Shown: piece by piece, positions 1 through 7,023 of the stretch
Layout: each line of letters starts with the position of its first letter
How positions within the stretch are numbered: the stretch's first letter is position 1
NCBI GenBank assembly: GCA_047630355.1
Contig: JBLHXN010000081.1
Span: 1 to 14,694 of the forward strand
Length of the DNA stretch: 14,694 nt
Direction of reading: 5' to 3'
Source: JANQUM01 sp047630355
GTDB lineage: Bacteria; Bacteroidota; Bacteroidia; Cytophagales; Spirosomataceae
Translations under genes and position numbers: made by a program
Notes under the pieces: model-generated
The model's input: the letters and a program-made list of their open reading frames with translations, nothing else
Databases searched by the model: none
What the model was told of the DNA's origin: nothing

Positions 1-2
1 TC

Positions 3-407
3 ATAGTCGCTTGTGTACTTACAGGACTGATCAAAGGGATTTGGTACGCCAAAGGAGCCGTCCACGATTTTAAGATGCTGAAAGATAAAAACCCCGAATT
101 GGCAAAGGACATCACTATTTTGGCAGACTTGGGCTTTTTGGGGATACAACACATTTATAATAAGTGCATTATACCCCATAAGAAATCAAAGAACAAACCA
201 TTAACCCAAGAGCAGAAAGAGGAAAATAAGTCTCAAGCCTCAAAAAGGGTGATAGTCGAACACCTCAACCGCTGCTGTAAAATATTCAGGATATGCAGTA
301 GTAGGTTCAGGGGAAAACATAAAAATTACGAAAAAAACTGGGGAAATATAAGTGCAATTGTAAACCTTAAAAAAGCCACAAACCACATGAAATACACCGA
401 GTTTTAA
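3..407 (+). CDS. IS5-like DDE transposase, C-terminal part (5' end outside window)
   Basis: The reading frame is open from the window edge, so the first ATG inside the window (75) is internal. The visible 134 residues match the C-terminal half of IS5/DDE_Tnp_4-type transposases: a GAVHDFKML segment, then ADLGFLGIQ carrying the second catalytic Asp, a basic PHKKSKNKPLT stretch, and VIVEHLNR carrying the catalytic Glu. The first catalytic Asp would lie upstream, outside the window. The C-terminus looks complete. The right end of the element probably lies shortly after the stop: 411-428 (TTAGGAAAGAAGTCTAATAG region) looks like a terminal repeat, but the left end is not available to confirm it. 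Family assignment is from motif memory; the exact IS subgroup is uncertain. Confidence 0.8.
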   Translation: MVACVLTGLIKGIWYAKGAVHDFKMLKDKNPELAKDITILADLGFLGIQHIYNKCIIPHKKSKNKPLTQEQKEENKSQASKRVIVEHLNRCCKIFRICSSRFRGKHKNYEKNWGNISAIVNLKKATNHMKYTEF

Positions 408-444
408 TTAGGAAAGAAGTCTAATAGTTACCTTAATGAAATAG

Positions 445-2059
445 GCTGGGTATATGTCTTTGAGGGCAGGAAAATCCCGCAGGTCGATAACACTTAAAAC
501 TGCAAACTGGCAAAATGATAAGGTTTATAAACTACTTTATGATGCCGAAATCTGTGTTGTTCCTGCTGTTTTCAAGATTTATTTACGTGAGAAGGGCGTT
601 TATCAACGTCAGAAAGCGACCGTTTATAGTACCACGGTCTATCGGTTCAAAAACTGGTATGTGGTCGAAGATTATGAAAGTCTGCTAACTTACCACGAAT
701 ACCTTCGCCCAAATGTGTCTCCGCCAAACTTTTCACGGCACTAAACTTGTCTAGTACTGATTATCAGGCAACTTTGAACGGAACTGTCTTCAATGGAACA
801 ATTGATCACGACACTGCCATTACTTCTTATACTCCTGAAGGACATACAGACAAAATACGCTTTACCAAATCATTTGGAAGTAACGGGGTCAGGTACCGTT
901 TACGGTACGTTTACATTAAACACGCAGCTGACACTATTGCTAAATACTTTGATGGCAATACGGTGAAGTTGAAGTTTGTACGTTCACACGAACGGACTAA
1001 CAGTCAAATGAATCTGTGGTTTATCTACTTAAACGGACTCTTTTCGGGGTGGATACTGGTACGTAGAAAGTCATATAACAGGAGGTCTAAATCCGTTTTA
1101 TATCTTATATAAACAAGCAATAACCTCATCAAGCACTTCGCCGGAGTGTGGTATCGCTATGGGTCAAATGGTTGGGTAGGGCATACACATATACCGGTGG
1201 CACATCCAGTTTTTTAGCTACAACGTCTATCAGTCACTTCTTAAAAGTGAATGGTCATAACTGTACAGTTATGACACCTACGTACACAAATCGAAATACG
1301 GGTTCTGTCTTCCCACGACTGATTAATTTTCCTGTGGCAAACAAGTCGGACTTGTATAATTTAACAGCCGCCGATGGATTAGAAAAAGGATTGACCGTTT
1401 TCAATTTAACAGATGAGACGCTGGCGTTCTTTGATGGTTCTAACTGGAAAAATGTCAAAAACTGTGCTGCATCTGTTCCAAAATTATTGCAGCCTAGGCA
1501 TATTCTAATGTTCAAAATATCAGAGAATATCGCTTAGAATTTTCTATTCACAATAGTCCTTAGGAGTTATTAGGTTTTTATCCGCCTTCTACATCTTTAA
1601 TAAATACTCAGATTGCTTTCAGTAGCCCAACTCTTGGATTGCTTTATACACCACTTAATACTATGTATGCCTGGCGGATTGTCGCAATAGATAACTGCGG
1701 TAATGAAAGTGCTTCATGTCCGGTCAACAGTTATTTTGGATTAGGGAGTACAGGCAATGTACTTAACTATCATCTGACTATATCCGGGAATTTTACTATC
1801 TGAACTTCTATTGGTTTCGACTTAAATCAAAGTTATACTTTTGGTCTTGAATACGTACTAAAGATATTTGATGAAAATAACAGTTTGATTTAAACGGTGA
1901 GTCAACCCACCACAGCGGTTGACGTCTGCTATTCATGGGGGGACAACCCCCATGAATAGCAGACGTCAAATTTATGTAAAGCCTGTAAGCGTGACTAATC
2001 CTTTGCCAAGCCAAATGTCCAACAAGATTGATTTTTTACAAGCCTACAGTAAGTTGTGA
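445..2059 (+). pseudogene. Decayed secreted/surface protein gene with Fn3-like fragments
   Basis: No intact gene is present. Plus-strand coding-like segments follow each other in changing frames: 454-741 (frame 1), 747-1109 (frame 3), 1148-1534 (frame 2), 1564-1890 (frame 1, with in-frame TGA at 1801-1803 and TAA at 1891-1893), and 1901-2059 (frame 2, ending in TGA). Recognisable pieces are GLTVFNLTDETLAFFDGSNW, a pattern common in Bacteroidota surface proteins, and YAWRIVAIDNCGNESASCP, which resembles a fibronectin-type-III strand region. The last segment ends NPLPSQMSNKIDFLQAYSKL, a plausible native C-terminus, and is followed by a terminator. The pieces being in order on one strand supports one ancestral gene broken by several indels and stops, but I cannot prove that 454-1109 belongs to it. 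The N-terminus may have been removed by the IS at the left. Confidence 0.5.
1919..1969. repeat. Perfect 23-bp palindrome with 5-base loop
   Basis: The left arm 1919-1941 is exactly complementary to the right arm 1947-1969, with loop GACAA at 1942-1946. The stem ends in a run of five G:C pairs next to the loop. No T-run follows, so it is not a standard terminator. A second, overlapping stem is possible between GTCAACC (1901-1907) and GGTTGAC (1917-1923). The outer part of the stem contains GACGTC at 1921-1926 and again at 1962-1967. GACGTC is self-complementary, so it can be read as part of the stem or as a 6-bp direct repeat flanking a 35-base hairpin insert. Confidence 0.9.
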
Positions 2060-2093
2060 AATTTAACTAATCTAAACAATCGTCCAACACAGA

Positions 2094-2126
2094 AAATCCC
2101 CCGAAACGCATGATTTCGGGGGATTT
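2094..2126. terminator. Bidirectional rho-independent terminator
   Basis: A perfect 13-bp stem (AAATCCCCCGAAA at 2094-2106 with its complement at 2114-2126) closes a 7-base loop. The plus strand continues ATTTTAG and the minus strand has TTTTCTG at the foot. It lies 28 bases past the stop of the minus-strand pspC-like gene and 34 bases past the last stop of the plus-strand pseudogene, so it can serve both convergent units. Confidence 0.85.
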
Positions 2127-2154
2127 ATTTTAGAGAAATTGTTCAGTTGTGAAT

Positions 2155-4590
2155 TTACTGCCTCGTAACCTTACTCGCTCCGGAAGTATCTGAGTCAAGA
2201 TTATCTACCCGTCCAAAGTTAATGCTACTTGCCCCGCTGGCTTCAGCTTTGGCTCGTTTTACCCGAATTTTTTTGGCATTTACGCGGCTGGCTCCGCTGA
2301 CATCAAAATCAGCTTTGGTAGCCCGGCCCCGAATGTCCAGTCGGCAAGCCCCGTTTAAGTCAACTGTTAAATCGTCAGTTTCCACATCAATGGCGGCTCT
2401 CGAAGCACCACTCATTGAAATATCAAGCTGCTTTAGATTCTCAAAGTCAATTACTTTAGCTTGTACAGCACCGCTCATGTCAAATTTTTTGAGCGTTGGC
2501 ATGGTGATGTAGACGTAAACCTTGGAACGGTCAGATATAAAAATGTCTTCAAACTCCACGTTTAACGTGTTTCCGTTTAGTTCTACTTCCACGTCGTTTA
2601 AGTCTGATTCCCGCTCTGCCACTACTTCTACGCTATATTTGCTGCCTTGGCGAACCATTACGTAAAACGCATTACTTACGTCAAGACTGGAGAAATCTTC
2701 GATTTCATACGTCTTCGAAAAGCCGTCACGTTTGCCTTCAAAAGCGTACCCGTCAATAATACTGTCGCCGTCGTTGTTGCGTTCGTATTCTTCCCTTTCT
2801 TCGTCAGAAAGCACGGGGCAATCTAGGCAAATTATTTCATTGTCACCTTTCATTTCAAAAGTGAACTTATTGATTTCGTCCAAATCAATACTGTTCTTAT
2901 TGCTCAGTCGCCAGCTTTCAGACAATACGTTGTACGCAAAACTTGGTGACATTTTGAAAGGTCTGTTTTGCGGGATGTATAACCGCATACGCAGTTTTTG
3001 ATTTCTGAAAGATGCTCCGTCCGGTAAATTACTGTGTCGGTCAAACACGATTGTCGAATCCCGTTGAATCGTCTGGTAATTAATTTCCCGGGCATTTTCT
3101 AACGCCTGACCACGGGTCGCACCCGATGCTTCAAATGATTTTTCTAGTCGCAGATCCAAACCGTTGCTTGACTCCAAACGTACCCTGATATCATCTTGCC
3201 AAGTTCCCTCGGATAATTCGTCCGAATCCAGAAAAAGTATGTTATCCGGCATCGTAAATGCTTGTATTTCTTCGTACGTTGCTTCACGAGCGAAGTTTAA
3301 TGAATAGTTTGTGCCAATAGTTGTGGCTCCCACTAATCCGATAAACCAAACTCCCAAACCTGAAAGCCAAAGGTTACGCGATATTACCTGGCGGTTAGCA
3401 ATTAATGAGACTCCTAATAAAGCAACCGTGACAGCTGGCAGGAATGTTGTCAAAAAGCCAAAGAAACCAGTCCAGGGGCTAATTTCCCGGGCAAGCATGC
3501 CGACTTCGTGTGAACCGTTTAACCACGTTTCATTGGTGGCTATACCGAAGAAAGCTGCTGTTGCGGCAATGATGCCTATTGCTAACGCTCCGCCAAGAAT
3601 TAATAGGAATACGCCGATTAGAATCCGTAAAATCGGGCCTAAATTACTAAGTAAATTACCAATGGCACGTAAAACGGTTGCTATGATACGAAACGGAAAA
3701 AGTAAGATGCGGGTAATTGTGTTTTCGGGTGCGTTTTGTGGGACATTCAAACTTCGTTTTACGTTCGATTCTATATTTTCTAGCGTTACAGGTTCGCCTT
3801 TCATTTCCATTTTTTGGGTGAGGGTAGCAGCTTCAGGAGCTGATACCCACAAAATGATGTAAGCAATTATTCCTGCTCCGAAGAAACCGGACAAGACGAA
3901 TATCAATCTAATAATAGCAATATCAATTCCGAAATAAGCAGACAAGCCACTTGCTACACCGCCGACAACTTTGCCTTCGGGATTCCGGTAAAACTTCTTG
4001 ATTTTTGGATCTTCTTCCAGTTTGTTATTTGGCGGGAACGCCACCCAGCAAATTATATAGGCTATGATAAAAAAGCCGGAAGCGGCTGATTCGGTGATGG
4101 GTGATAAGCCAAATACAAGCAGAAGAAATATAATACGAACCCACGTTACATCTATATTGAAATAGTGAGCTAAGCCAGATAAAACGCCTCCAAGAGCTTT
4201 TCTCTTGGTATCTCGATAGATACGTTTCCGTTCTTCAGCCGGTGGTGCGGTATCTGGGTCAGTATCCGTATATGTTCCGGAATTTTCAACTTTCTTAGCT
4301 GCTTCAAAGTCACCTTCTTCTTCGAGGGCTTCAAAATCTGCCACAGTTCCCATCGATAAAATGAGGGTATCTACTTCGCTGTTTGAAATAATTACTTGTC
4401 CGTCAATAGCTCCTTTCTCCAAAAACTTTTCGGCAATACGAGCTTCGATATCGGAGATGATTTCCTGACTTCCTTCGTAGTTTGCAAAGTAAGCCTGAAC
4501 TGATTTTAAGTAGTTATTGAGCTTAGTGTACGCATCTTCTTCGATGTAAAAAACTACGCCCGCTATATTTATTTGTATGGTCTTTTTCAT
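2155..4590 (-). CDS. PspC-domain membrane protein with C-terminal GIN (DUF2807) domain
   Basis: An 811-residue inner-membrane protein with several modules. Residues 1-95 are a charged N-terminal region (starting KKTIQINIAGVVFYIEED) typical of Bacteroidota PspC proteins. Two PspC domains follow: about 120-187 (KALGGVLSGLAHYFNID) and 197-254 (KVVGGVASGLSAYFGID), each with a hydrophobic segment. Further membrane segments lie near 320-350, 372-398 and 405-428. After a long hydrophilic region, residues about 628-805 form a DUF2807/GIN-type beta-helix with repeated SGA/SGAS turns (DMSGAVQAK, SMSGASRA, DVSGASRV, EASGASSI, DTSGASKV). PspC domains are associated with envelope stress in the Psp system; what this fusion does is not established here. 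It lies 29 bases behind padR and is very probably co-transcribed with it. The ATG start is followed by a good N-terminus. No defects were seen. Confidence 0.9.
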   Translation of the reverse strand: MKKTIQINIAGVVFYIEEDAYTKLNNYLKSVQAYFANYEGSQEIISDIEARIAEKFLEKGAIDGQVIISNSEVDTLILSMGTVADFEALEEEGDFEAAKKVENSGTYTDTDPDTAPPAEERKRIYRDTKRKALGGVLSGLAHYFNIDVTWVRIIFLLLVFGLSPITESAASGFFIIAYIICWVAFPPNNKLEEDPKIKKFYRNPEGKVVGGVASGLSAYFGIDIAIIRLIFVLSGFFGAGIIAYIILWVSAPEAATLTQKMEMKGEPVTLENIESNVKRSLNVPQNAPENTITRILLFPFRIIATVLRAIGNLLSNLGPILRILIGVFLLILGGALAIGIIAATAAFFGIATNETWLNGSHEVGMLAREISPWTGFFGFLTTFLPAVTVALLGVSLIANRQVISRNLWLSGLGVWFIGLVGATTIGTNYSLNFAREATYEEIQAFTMPDNILFLDSDELSEGTWQDDIRVRLESSNGLDLRLEKSFEASGATRGQALENAREINYQTIQRDSTIVFDRHSNLPDGASFRNQKLRMRLYIPQNRPFKMSPSFAYNVLSESWRLSNKNSIDLDEINKFTFEMKGDNEIICLDCPVLSDEEREEYERNNDGDSIIDGYAFEGKRDGFSKTYEIEDFSSLDVSNAFYVMVRQGSKYSVEVVAERESDLNDVEVELNGNTLNVEFEDIFISDRSKVYVYITMPTLKKFDMSGAVQAKVIDFENLKQLDISMSGASRAAIDVETDDLTVDLNGACRLDIRGRATKADFDVSGASRVNAKKIRVKRAKAEASGASSINFGRVDNLDSDTSGASKVTRQ

Positions 4591-4619
4591 TGTGATAATT
4601 CGTTAGTGTTTTCAGTAAA

Positions 4620-4958
4620 TCAGTTAGGCGTGTTAGAGCTGACGATGGCATTTACGGAATCAGATAGTTCGGTCCACGTGGCGGCTAACGTTTTCAGGAA
4701 TTCATGCCCTTCTTCGGTGAGTACGTAATATTTTCGGGGCGGTCCTGAAGAAGATTCTACCCACTTGTATTCTAATAGTTTAGCATTTTTCAGCCGGGTC
4801 AATAGCGGGTACAGCGTACCTTCTACCACCATTAATTGAGTATCTTTTAACTTATCAAGAATCTCAGAAGCGTAAACCTCACCCTTTGAGATGATGTGCA
4901 GAATGCAGTATTCGAGAATACCCTTTCGCATTTGCACTTGTGTGTTTTCAATTTTCAT
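4620..4958 (-). CDS. PadR-family transcriptional regulator
   Basis: A 112-residue winged-helix DNA-binding protein of the usual PadR size. Visible signatures are RKGILEYCILHIISKGEVYASEIL near the N-terminus (residues about 11-34), the recognition-helix region VVEGTLYPLLTRLKNAKLLE (about 44-63), and the wing SGPPRKYYVLTEEG (about 71-84). A short C-terminal helix presumably dimerises. PadR regulators commonly repress their own operon with a downstream membrane protein, and here the next gene is a PspC/GIN protein 29 bases away. This PadR-PspC pairing recurs in Bacteroidota, so control of the pspC-like gene is the likely role. The stop is TGA. Confidence 0.92.
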   Translation of the reverse strand: MKIENTQVQMRKGILEYCILHIISKGEVYASEILDKLKDTQLMVVEGTLYPLLTRLKNAKLLEYKWVESSSGPPRKYYVLTEEGHEFLKTLAATWTELSDSVNAIVSSNTPN

Positions 4959-5075
4959 ATGAACATGTTGTTAAATTTTAAGATTGAAAGAAACGGGACG
5001 AAAGATCGAAGAAGTTGTATGCCGGCTTTCCGCAGTCTTTCATTCCCTTTCTTAAACAGAGTTTTTCATAATTTG

Positions 5076-5112
5076 GTAATGCAAACCTATAAAAAGGTAC
5101 TATGTAATGCAA
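5076..5112 (-). promoter_or_regulatory. Candidate padR-pspC promoter flanked by a 9-bp direct repeat
   Basis: Read on the minus strand, TTG (5112-5110) lies 20 bases before TAGGTTTG (5089-5082), a match to the Bacteroidota -33/-7 pattern (TTTG and TAnnTTTG). The start of transcription would fall near 5075, leaving about 115 bases of leader before the padR ATG. The 9-mer TTGCATTAC occurs twice, at 5112-5104 (overlapping the -33 element) and 5084-5076 (overlapping the end of the -7 element), exactly 28 bp apart. This placement would suit an operator, possibly for PadR itself; that is inference. Confidence 0.4.
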
Positions 5113-5207
5113 GATACTTGGTTAGAAAATATTTCTGGCCTTTGATGTGCGGCGAAAAAAAAGGTTAATCGGTAAAATTAGCGGATAGGAAATTTTAGCT
5201 ATTCAGT

Positions 5208-5220
5208 GCAGGTAACCTGC
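5208..5220. repeat. Small palindrome in padR/gyrI-like intergenic region
   Basis: GCAGGT, A, ACCTGC forms a 13-base perfect dyad. It is the only clear symmetric element in the rest of the divergent gap (5113-5295). Otherwise that gap is AT-rich, and I see no gene in it. The dyad could be an operator, but such a short palindrome may be chance. Confidence 0.35.
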
Positions 5221-5295
5221 CCATACTATTTTAAGGGTTAATTGTCTTGTGTTTTAAATTAATATGTAACATTGTACTCTGATAGACAACAAACT

Positions 5296-5778
5296 ATGCA
5301 GCATTCTATTAAAATATTATCTCCTAAAATATTGATGGGAATGAAGCATCGGGTTTCTATGGTGACACAAAACCCTTTTAAGCTTTAGAGTAAATTCATG
5401 CCCCGTAAAAGAGAAATTATGAATATAGTGAACGAGCTTATCTACTTCATGCAAGTTTACGACACTGACCAAACACCAACTCCAACGACCGAATACGGTC
5501 AATGGGTGGCAGTTGAAGTAGAAAGTGGTAGTGAAATTTCTGAAAGAATGGAAAAGTATGAATTGAAAGGTGGCTTATATGCAGTTTTTATTCATATTGG
5601 GCTGCCGAGTGATTTCCCAGAAACTATGAATTACACTCACAAAAATTGGTTGCCTGATTCTGAATACGAAGTTAATTTTCGGGAACATTTCGAGACTTTA
5701 GGAGCAAAGTACAAATGAAATGACCCAAACTCGGAAGAAGAAGTTTGGGTTCTAACAAGGCACAGCCTAACTGAATGA
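5296..5778 (+). pseudogene. GyrI-like effector-binding-domain protein, two in-frame stops
   Basis: From ATG 5296 a single frame gives a complete 160-codon protein of the GyrI-like/AraC effector-binding type, broken only by TAG at 5386-5388 and TGA at 5716-5718. Family-like segments lie on both sides of each stop: PKILMGMKHRVSM and NPFKL, stop, SKFMPRKREIMN; later GGLYAVF, NWLPDSEYEVNF, HFETLGAKYK, stop, NDPNSEEEVWVL. In relatives, as I recall them, the first stop stands where a Trp occurs (TGG to TAG) and the second where the KYKxNDPNSEEE motif continues. The longest open piece (5398-5715) starts inside the domain. Such domains bind small hydrophobic ligands, alone or fused to AraC regulators; this one has no DNA-binding part. 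There are no frameshifts, so decay looks recent. Confidence 0.85.
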
Positions 5779-5780
5779 AT

Positions 5781-5811
5781 TTTGGGGAGCACTTTTTTTC
5801 TAATCTATTTG
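5781..5811 (+). promoter_or_regulatory. Candidate promoter of the AI-2E-family permease gene
   Basis: TTTG (5781-5784) is followed after 19 bases by TCTATTTG (5804-5811), one mismatch from the Bacteroidota -7 consensus TAnnTTTG. The predicted start is near 5818, about 40 bases before the ATG at 5858. A small dyad GTTGG, AACA, CCAAC sits just downstream in the leader. Confidence 0.35.
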
Positions 5812-5857
5812 ATCAAACGTTGGAACACCAACTTTTAAAAACCTCTTTTTAACTCAC

Positions 5858-6907
5858 ATGATGAAAGTTTCTAAGTATCCACTATACGTAAAAGTATGTT
5901 GCGTTCTGATTTCAGTGGTAATTGTTGTTTACATTCTGGATATACTGCAGGCCTTTTTGCTACCAATGGTGTTCTCAATTCTAATTTCTATCCTTTTGTT
6001 ACCGCTTTGTAATAAGTTGGAGAAATTCAAGGTCCCGCGTTCGATAGCAATAACCTTATGTCTGTTGCTGACAGTATGCTGCATAGCGTTATTCTTCTAT
6101 ATAGTTATCATGCAAATCAGAACATTTGACGAAATAATCCCTGCTTTGAAGCAGCGGAGTCTGACCCTTTATGAATCTATCAACCAATTTCTGAGGAACC
6201 GCTTCAACGTGCAACTTGACGAAGAAACGTTAAATATCAAGGATAATATGAGCAGTATCTTTGAAAATACGTCTGGTGTAGTCTCTGGCACACTGTCAAC
6301 AACTACAGGTCTTCTCTCAAATCTTGCTTTGGTTCCTTTGTATACTTTCCTGCTTCTTTACTACCGTGATTTTTTTCGTGAATTCTTGCACCGTGCTATT
6401 AATATTAAAGACGGGCGGACAGACGATATTTTGGGAAGGATAAAAAAAGTCATTCTTAGTTATATGACTGGCTTATTATTGGTCATCGCAATAGTTGGAG
6501 TGCTGAATACGCTCTCGCTTTGGTTACTCGGAATAGACCACGCAATTTTCTTCGGCTTTTTTGCCGCAGTGTTGGTGTTATTGCCATACATTGGAATTGC
6601 AATCGGTTCGTTCCTACCAATCATGATGGCACTTATTACCAAAGATTCTGCTTGGTACGCCTTTGGAGTGGCTGCTTCTTTCGGGGCTATTCAGTTTTTG
6701 GAAGGAAACTTCATTACTCCGTACGTGGTAGGCTCGCAAGTAAGTATTAATCCGTTTGCCGCGATTGTTGCCTTGATACTATTTGGTAACCTGTGGGGAA
6801 TTGGTGGTTTGATTTTGGCATTACCGCTTACGGCAATTATTAAGGTTATTGCAGACTCTTTTGAATCTTTAGAACCGCTTGGTTTCCTCTTGGGTGATGT
6901 AGATTAA
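5858..6907 (+). CDS. AI-2E/PerM-family (UPF0118) membrane permease
   Basis: A 349-residue integral membrane protein, the normal length for the family. Two or three hydrophobic segments occupy residues about 10-95, followed by a hydrophilic stretch (about 95-145, the variable loop region), then segments near 148-170, 200-225, 228-260, 265-290 and 300-335. Family-typical C-terminal parts are FAAVLVLLPYIGIAIGSFLP, EGNFITPYVVGSQVSINPF and GNLWGIGGLILALPLTAIIK. Members include the reported AI-2 exporter TqsA and sodium/proton antiporters, so the substrate cannot be assigned. The start at the first of two adjacent ATGs fits the leader; the second ATG is equally possible. It is monocistronic as far as can be seen: the next gene starts 116 bases later with its own promoter candidate. 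Confidence 0.9.
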   Translation: MMKVSKYPLYVKVCCVLISVVIVVYILDILQAFLLPMVFSILISILLLPLCNKLEKFKVPRSIAITLCLLLTVCCIALFFYIVIMQIRTFDEIIPALKQRSLTLYESINQFLRNRFNVQLDEETLNIKDNMSSIFENTSGVVSGTLSTTTGLLSNLALVPLYTFLLLYYRDFFREFLHRAINIKDGRTDDILGRIKKVILSYMTGLLLVIAIVGVLNTLSLWLLGIDHAIFFGFFAAVLVLLPYIGIAIGSFLPIMMALITKDSAWYAFGVAASFGAIQFLEGNFITPYVVGSQVSINPFAAIVALILFGNLWGIGGLILALPLTAIIKVIADSFESLEPLGFLLGDVD

Positions 6908-6919
6908 CGGGTAGGTCGA

Positions 6920-6950
6920 TTGATTTGTCGGAGTGGTCTAACTTACTTTG
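6920..6950 (+). promoter_or_regulatory. Candidate promoter of the DUF5916 gene
   Basis: TTG (6920-6922) and TTACTTTG (6943-6950) are 20 bases apart. The latter differs from TAnnTTTG by one base. The predicted start is near 6957, about 67 bases before the ATG at 7024. The match is modest and the call rests on the same spacing as at the two other promoter candidates in this window. Confidence 0.28.
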
Positions 6951-7023
6951 TGTAACGCGTATTAAATCGTTTCCTTTGTTGGTTATTCAATGAAGTACAA
7001 CAATAAAATACTATACAAAGTCG

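Noticed and set aside
1808..2014. Minus-strand ORF of 68 codons
   Set aside because: It exists because the palindrome at 1919-1969 is open on both strands; its translation is antisense to the better supported plus-strand fragments and resembles nothing.
3311..3862. Plus-strand ORF of 183 codons
   Set aside because: It lies wholly antisense to the membrane part of the intact pspC-like gene and has a mirror-type composition.
4896..5168. Plus-strand ORF overlapping the start of padR
   Set aside because: It starts antisense inside padR and continues through the AT-rich upstream region; there are no recognisable motifs and it covers the promoter candidate.
5723..5750. 9-bp inverted repeat ACCCAAACT / AGTTTGGGT as terminator of the GyrI-like gene
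   Set aside because: It lies inside the coding sequence of the conserved NDPNSEEEVWV motif and no T-run follows.
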